In this document: positions 59,516 to 64,000 of the stretch, in pieces | How positions within the stretch are numbered: position 1 is the stretch's first letter | Layout of the letters: every line of letters starts with the position of its first letter | DNA from: an uncultured beta proteobacterium | Lineage (GTDB): Bacteria; Pseudomonadota; Gammaproteobacteria; Burkholderiales; Burkholderiaceae_C | Reading direction: 5' to 3' | Length of the DNA: 64,000 bases | Assembly: GCA_903909815.1 (NCBI GenBank) | Contig: CAIVXG010000085.1 | Location: forward strand, 1-64,000 | Notes under the pieces: generated by a model | What the model was told of the DNA's origin: nothing | The model's database searches: none | The model's input: the letters and a program-made list of their open reading frames with translations, nothing else | Made by a program: the position numbers and the translations under genes

Positions 59516-60012
59516 TGCGACGTCATATCTTTCTTTTTCTATTGGCTTCGGCGTTGCTTTCGGGCTGCGGCTTCAAGTTGCGCCAGGCGCCCGGTTTTGC
59601 ATTCAGCTCCATCTACGTTTTGACGCCCGACAACTCTGCTTTTGGTTCTGCGCTCAAGCGCAGCGTCGCTTCCAACGACAAGGTGCAGGTGATCACCGAT
59701 GGCAAGCTGAGCGATGGCGCCCAGGTGGTGTTTGAATTGCTGGGGGACCAGCGGGAAAAATTGGTACTGAGCATGAGCCCAGCGGGTCAGGTGCTTGAGC
59801 TTCAGTTGCGCCTGCGCATCAAGTTCCGCCTGCGTGGCGCCGACGGCAAAGAGCTGATTCCCGTCACGGAAATCATGCAGCAGCGTGGCTTCAGCTACAA
59901 CGAGTCGGCGGCACTTGGCAAAGAGGCGGAAGAAAATCTCCTGTACCGGGATATTCAATCCGACGTGGTGCAGCAGGTGCTGCGGCGCTTGGCGGCGGTG
60001 CAAACATTATGA
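59515..60012 (+). CDS. lptE: LPS-assembly lipoprotein LptE
   Basis: Plugs LptD in the outer membrane and helps to deliver LPS. 165 residues; lipoprotein leader with LLSGC lipobox, then GFKLRQ. The ATG at 59515 overlaps the last base of the leuS stop; a GTG at 59512 is an alternative. Order leuS-lptE-holA is conserved in proteobacteria. Confidence 0.92.
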   Translation: MRRHIFLFLLASALLSGCGFKLRQAPGFAFSSIYVLTPDNSAFGSALKRSVASNDKVQVITDGKLSDGAQVVFELLGDQREKLVLSMSPAGQVLELQLRLRIKFRLRGADGKELIPVTEIMQQRGFSYNESAALGKEAEENLLYRDIQSDVVQQVLRRLAAVQTL

Positions 60013-60073
60013 AAACTTGCGGGACAGACCAAAGCTGCGCGCAGCGAGCGTGCTCGGTCCTCAGCTGATCACC

Positions 60074-61156
60074 ATGCAACTCGCCGCCTCGCAACTTGCC
60101 GTGCATCTGCAAAAGGGCCTGCGCTCGCTCTACGCCGTGCATGGCGACGAGCCCTTGCTGGCGCAGGAGGCGGTGGACGCGATTCGGGCCGCGGCGCGCG
60201 GACAGGGCTACACCGAGCGCAGTGCTCACACCGTTTCCGGGGCCCACTTCGATTGGAGTGAAGTGCTGGCTGCAGGTGGCTCCTTGAGCCTGTTTTCAGA
60301 CAAGCAGATCATTGAAGTTCGCATCCCTTCGGGTAAACCGGGCAAGGAAGGAAGTCCCGCCATCCAGCAGTTGGCGCAGGCGGCGCAGGGCAATGAGGAC
60401 ACGGTCACCATTGTCATCCTGCCGCGCTTGGACAAGGCTACGAAGACCGGTGCTTGGTTCATGGCGCTGGAGAATTTTGGTGTGACGATTGCGGTCGAGC
60501 CGGTCGAGCGCGCGGCGCTGCCGCAGTGGATTGCGCAGCGTCTGCAAACCTTGGGCCTGCGTGTGGCCTCGGGCGTCCAAGGGCAGCGCAGCCTGCAGTT
60601 CTTTGCCGATCGGGTCGAAGGCAATTTGCTTGCGGCGTTCCAGGAAATCCAGAAGCTCGCCTTGCTCTACCCGGTCGGCGAACTCAGCTTCGAGCAGCTG
60701 GAGAGCGCCGTGCTCAACGTTGCGCGCTACGACGTGTTTAAGCTCTCGGAGGCCGTATTGGCGGGCCAAGCTGGGCGCGTGCAGCGCATGCTGGATGGAC
60801 TGCAGGCCGAGGGCGAGGCTGAGGTGCTGGTGCACTACGCACTGTCCGAGGACATCCGCGCCTTGAAGCGGGTGAAGGACGCGCTCAGCGCCGGTCGCCC
60901 GCTGCCAGTGGCGCTGCGCGAGCAGCGTATCTGGGGCGCGCGTGAACGCCTGTTCGAACGGGTGCTACCGCACCTGAGTGCTGCCACCTTGACACAGTTA
61001 CTGCGCTGCGCACACCTGGTGGATGGCATCGTCAAGGGTTTGAAGCAACCCGACTGGCCCAACGACGGCTGGCAGGCCCTGCACCGACTGGCAATGATGC
61101 TGTGCAGCGAGTGCGCGCTTCAGATCGGTCCGGCTCGGCCGCCCGGCGTGCGCTGA
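60074..61156 (+). CDS. holA: DNA polymerase III delta subunit
   Basis: Clamp-loader wrench that opens the beta clamp. 360 residues; LYAVHGDEPLLAQEAVDAIR at the N terminus, then IEVRIPSGKPGKEG and QFFADRVEGNLLAAFQEIQKLALLYP. The ATG at 60074 begins the family match; the frame is open earlier but overlaps lptE. Confidence 0.93.
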   Translation: MQLAASQLAVHLQKGLRSLYAVHGDEPLLAQEAVDAIRAAARGQGYTERSAHTVSGAHFDWSEVLAAGGSLSLFSDKQIIEVRIPSGKPGKEGSPAIQQLAQAAQGNEDTVTIVILPRLDKATKTGAWFMALENFGVTIAVEPVERAALPQWIAQRLQTLGLRVASGVQGQRSLQFFADRVEGNLLAAFQEIQKLALLYPVGELSFEQLESAVLNVARYDVFKLSEAVLAGQAGRVQRMLDGLQAEGEAEVLVHYALSEDIRALKRVKDALSAGRPLPVALREQRIWGARERLFERVLPHLSAATLTQLLRCAHLVDGIVKGLKQPDWPNDGWQALHRLAMMLCSECALQIGPARPPGVR

Positions 61157-61259
61157 CATTCATTGCGGCCATCGAGCCAGAGCAATTCGATGACGTTGAT
61201 CACCGCTCCCGAATCATTCAAATGTCAACGCCCTTGCTTTATACCGGCCCTTGAAGCCG

Positions 61260-62171
61260 CTACAAGCCCAGCATCAGTTTGAGGTTCTGCACTGCGGCGC
61301 CACTGGCACCCTTGCCCAGGTTGTCCAGGCGCGCAATCAGCACCGCTTGGCGGTACTCTTCATTGGCAAAAACGCGCAACTCCATGTGGTTGGTGTCGTT
61401 CAAGGCGAGTGCGTCCAGTCGCCCGTTGTCGGTCGCGGCATGCACCTTGACGCACGCGCTTTCCGAATAGTGACGCAGCAGCGCCTGATGTAGATCGATG
61501 CCTCTGGGCTTGCCAGGCAACGTGTCCAGATGCAGCGGCAGGCTCACCAGCATGCCTTGGCGGAAATTTCCGACAGAAGGCACAAAGATGGGGCGCTGCG
61601 TCAGGCCGGCGTAACGCATGATTTCAGGCACATGCTTGTGCGTCAGACCCAGGGCATAGGCTTCAAACAAAGGCGCGTTGCCGCCCTCATAGGCCTCGAT
61701 CATGCTGCGCCCACCGCCCGAATAGCCGCTGACAGATGAAAAAGCCAAGCTGGCGTCTCCCGCGACCCAACCCGCATCCACCAGGGGTCGCAACAAGGCG
61801 ATCGCGCCCGTGGCGTGGCACCCTGGGTTAGTGACACGCTGCGCAGTGCGCACCGCGTCCTCCTGTCCTGGCGCCAACTCGGGAAAGCCATAGGTCCACC
61901 CTGGCGCCGTGCGATGCGCCGTGGAGGCGTCGATGATCTTGGGGCGATGCCCAGGCAGGCTGTCGATCATCGCCACTGACTCGATCGCCGCCGAGTCATG
62001 CAAGCACAGCACCACCAGATCGACCTGCGCCATCAACTCGCGCTTGGCCGAAGCGTCCTTGCGCAAGTCACTCGCAATGCTCACGAGTTCGATCTCTGGC
62101 ATCAAGGCGAGACGCTCGCGAATTTGCAGGCCGGTGGTTCCAGCTTCTCCATCAATGAATACTTTGGGCAT
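61260..62171 (-). CDS. argC: N-acetyl-gamma-glutamyl-phosphate reductase (type 2)
   Basis: NADPH-dependent third step of arginine synthesis. 303 residues, the shorter type-2 form. NADP-binding start [18 protein letters not shown], the catalytic Cys in [13 protein letters not shown] and the His in LTHKHVPEI. The ATG at 62171 begins the fold; upstream ATG at 62183 is also possible. Convergent with holA. Confidence 0.94.
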   Translation of the reverse strand: MPKVFIDGEAGTTGLQIRERLALMPEIELVSIASDLRKDASAKRELMAQVDLVVLCLHDSAAIESVAMIDSLPGHRPKIIDASTAHRTAPGWTYGFPELAPGQEDAVRTAQRVTNPGCHATGAIALLRPLVDAGWVAGDASLAFSSVSGYSGGGRSMIEAYEGGNAPLFEAYALGLTHKHVPEIMRYAGLTQRPIFVPSVGNFRQGMLVSLPLHLDTLPGKPRGIDLHQALLRHYSESACVKVHAATDNGRLDALALNDTNHMELRVFANEEYRQAVLIARLDNLGKGASGAAVQNLKLMLGL

Positions 62172-62341
62172 CCTTGGCTCCATCCGATATTGTGAAAGCG
62201 AGGGCTTGACACTGTAAGCCACGAAAAAGTTTGGTGCGTTGCAGCATGATACATTCACAAACTGTTCTGCTCAGCACCAGCCAAGATTGTCCGACAAGCG
62301 TGGCTGGGGTTCAAATCCCCTCTAACCCCGAGAGAGACCTC

Positions 62342-63508
62342 ATGAAAATTCACGAGTACCAGGGCAAGGAAATCTTGCGTAATTTCGGCGTTCCAGTGCC
62401 ACGAGGCATCGCCGCGTTCACGGTTCAGGAGGCGGTGGAAGCCGCACAAAAACTGGGCGGCCCGGTGTGGGTGGTGAAGGCTCAGATTCACGCCGGTGGC
62501 CGCGGCAAGGGCGGCGGCGTCAAGCTGGCGCGCTCCATCGACGAAGTCAGAAAAATCGCCGGTGAGATCCTGGGAATGCAACTCGTCACGCACCAGACCG
62601 GGCCCGAAGGGCAAAAGGTGCGGCGCCTGCTGATCGAGGATGGTGCCGACATCAAAAAGGAATATTACGTTTCCGCAGTGACGGACCGCGCTACCCAGCG
62701 CGTGGCCTTCATCGTCTCCAGCGAAGGCGGCATGGACATTGAGCAGGTGGCGCATTCCACCCCCGAGAAGATCATCACCGAGATTGTCGACCCGGCATTG
62801 GGTCTGACGGACGCGCAGGCCAGGATGCTGTCTGACAGCATTGGTGTGCCCGCGGGCTCCACGGCGCAGTGCATGGATATCCTGCAAAAGCTGTACAAGG
62901 TGTACATGGACACCGATGCATCCTTGGTCGAGATCAATCCACTGATTCTCGAAGGCAACGGCGGCGTCAAGGCGATCGACGCCAAGTTCAACTTCGACGC
63001 CAACGCGCTGTTTCGGCACCCCGAAATCGTCGCGTACCGCGACCTGGACGAAGAGGATCCGGCCGAAGTGGAGGCCAGCAAGTTTGACCTGGCCTATATC
63101 AGCCTGGATGGCGACATTGGCTGTCTGGTGAATGGGGCCGGTTTGGCGATGGCGACCATGGACACGATCAAGCTCTTTGGCGCAGAGCCGGCGAACTTTC
63201 TGGATGTGGGCGGCGGTGCCACCCCGGAGAAGGTCACCGAGGCCTTCAAGATCATGCTGAAGAACCCCAAGGTCAAGGCCATTCTGGTCAACATCTTTGG
63301 TGGCATCATGAAGTGCGACACCATTGCCACGGGCGTCATCACGGCGTGCAAGGCGACAAATCTGAATGTGCCGCTGGTGGTGCGCATGAAGGGTACGAAT
63401 GAAGACCTGGGCAAGAAGATGCTGGCCGAATCCGGTCTGCCCATCATCAGCGCCGACACCATGGCCGACGCAGCGCAAAAAGTGGTCGCGGCCGTCAAGG
63501 CGTCCTGA
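62342..63508 (+). CDS. sucC: Succinyl-CoA synthetase, beta subunit
   Basis: ADP/GDP-forming TCA-cycle enzyme, with the alpha subunit encoded next. 388 residues; ATP-grasp domain with [18 protein letters not shown], the metal site [10 protein letters not shown] and the phosphohistidine-facing [12 protein letters not shown]. Preceded by a short A/G-rich site (GAGAGAG) as ribosome site. Confidence 0.97.
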   Translation: MKIHEYQGKEILRNFGVPVPRGIAAFTVQEAVEAAQKLGGPVWVVKAQIHAGGRGKGGGVKLARSIDEVRKIAGEILGMQLVTHQTGPEGQKVRRLLIEDGADIKKEYYVSAVTDRATQRVAFIVSSEGGMDIEQVAHSTPEKIITEIVDPALGLTDAQARMLSDSIGVPAGSTAQCMDILQKLYKVYMDTDASLVEINPLILEGNGGVKAIDAKFNFDANALFRHPEIVAYRDLDEEDPAEVEASKFDLAYISLDGDIGCLVNGAGLAMATMDTIKLFGAEPANFLDVGGGATPEKVTEAFKIMLKNPKVKAILVNIFGGIMKCDTIATGVITACKATNLNVPLVVRMKGTNEDLGKKMLAESGLPIISADTMADAAQKVVAAVKAS

Positions 63509-63539
63509 AACCTTGCCGCCCAACTGACTAGGAACCATC

Positions 63540-64000
63540 ATGTCCATCCTCATCAATAAAGACACCAAGGTCATCACCCAGGGAATAACCGGCAAGACCG
63601 GTCAATTTCACACCGAGAAATGCCAGGAATACGCCAACGGCAAGAATTGCTTTGTCGCCGGCGTGAACCCGAAGAAGGCAGGCGAGTCCATCTTCAACAT
63701 CCCGATCTACGCGTCGGTGAAAGAGGCCGCCAGCGAGACCGGCGCCACCGTCTCAGTCATCTACGTGCCGCCTGCCGGCGCTGCTGCGGCGATATGGGAA
63801 GCAGTTGAAGCTGATCTGGATCTGGCGATCTGCATCACCGAAGGCATCCCGGTGCGCGACATGCTGGAAGTGCGCAACAAAATGCGCGCCAAGGAAGCGG
63901 CCGGCGGCAAGAAGACCTTGCTGCTGGGCCCGAACTGCCCCGGCCTGATCACGCCCGACGAAATCAAGATCGGCATCATGCCTGGCCACATTCACCGCAA
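63540..64000 (+). CDS. sucD: Succinyl-CoA synthetase, alpha subunit (cut by window end)
   Basis: The first 153 residues are present: ILINKDTKVITQGITGKTGQFH (CoA-binding), GVNPKKAG, and LLLGPNCPGLITPDE. The catalytic His lies beyond the window. It starts 31 nt after sucC and forms the heterotetramer with it. Confidence 0.97.
   Translation, partial: MSILINKDTKVITQGITGKTGQFHTEKCQEYANGKNCFVAGVNPKKAGESIFNIPIYASVKEAASETGATVSVIYVPPAGAAAAIWEAVEADLDLAICITEGIPVRDMLEVRNKMRAKEAAGGKKTLLLGPNCPGLITPDEIKIGIMPGHIHR

Noticed and set aside
62306..62320. GGGGTTCAAATCCCC just before sucC looks like a tRNA T-arm
   Set aside because: No acceptor, D or anticodon stems could be found upstream, so it is not a tRNA gene. 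It could be a tiny tRNA remnant or chance.

Overview
The window is a GC-rich, gene-dense chromosomal segment that reads as Betaproteobacteria, order Burkholderiales, most likely the Comamonadaceae (Rhodoferax/Polaromonas-like). This rests on protein flavour and on familiar local gene orders: yhdP - nitrilase divergent from glnE, recA-recX, uvrA divergent from an MFS gene followed by ssb, def-fmt, leuS-lptE-holA, and sucC-sucD. Genus is inference. No rRNA gene, convincing tRNA or CRISPR array was seen. The accessory material is limited to a few islands.

Layout. 1-1.3 kb: the 3' part of a group II intron (reverse transcriptase/maturase with HNH, split by an in-frame TGA, then domains V and VI), abutting the sugar kinase gene amgK. 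2.4-9.4 kb: rsmE; a DUF1800/DUF1501 secreted-protein pair (the second split by an in-frame TAG); pyrF, whose 3' end lies in a 36-bp perfect palindrome; and a TPR glycosyltransferase. 9.2-13.6 kb: a fused indolepyruvate ferredoxin oxidoreductase, an ECF sigma factor and a zinc anti-sigma factor, with overlapping stop and start codons. 13.7-22.9 kb: mltA (its 5' end built from a REP-like repeat), nitrilase, yhdP, glnE. 22.9-33.6 kb: recX, recA with a LexA-type box, marR, a two-component pair, MFS, uvrA, MFS, ssb.

33.7-35.3 kb is a graveyard: an IS256-type transposase remnant, a PIN-domain fragment, the C-terminal end of a serine recombinase and a decayed Cys-pair protein. 35.3-49.4 kb is core metabolism (purC, fba, pyk, azlCD, fmt-def, a LysM protein, dprA, an MHS-type transporter, a dienelactone hydrolase, glgC-glgA). 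49.4-50.5 kb holds a bufferin-type (DUF2282) copper-RiPP precursor and its usual DoxX partner, but without the DUF692 and DUF2063 maturation genes that normally lie between them; an ECF-like promoter precedes it. 50.5-55 kb: a LuxR-type regulator divergent from an alpha/beta hydrolase and a TonB-dependent receptor. 55-64 kb: an AlaX-type editing protein, an SPFH/prohibitin-like protein, leuS-lptE-holA, argC, sucC and the start of sucD.

Most genes are housekeeping. The observations most worth following are the orphan bufferin precursor with its ECF-like promoter, the sigma/anti-sigma pair coupled to an oxidoreductase, two genes each broken by one in-frame stop, the intron-amgK junction, the repeat-derived start region of mltA, and the decayed island between ssb and purC.
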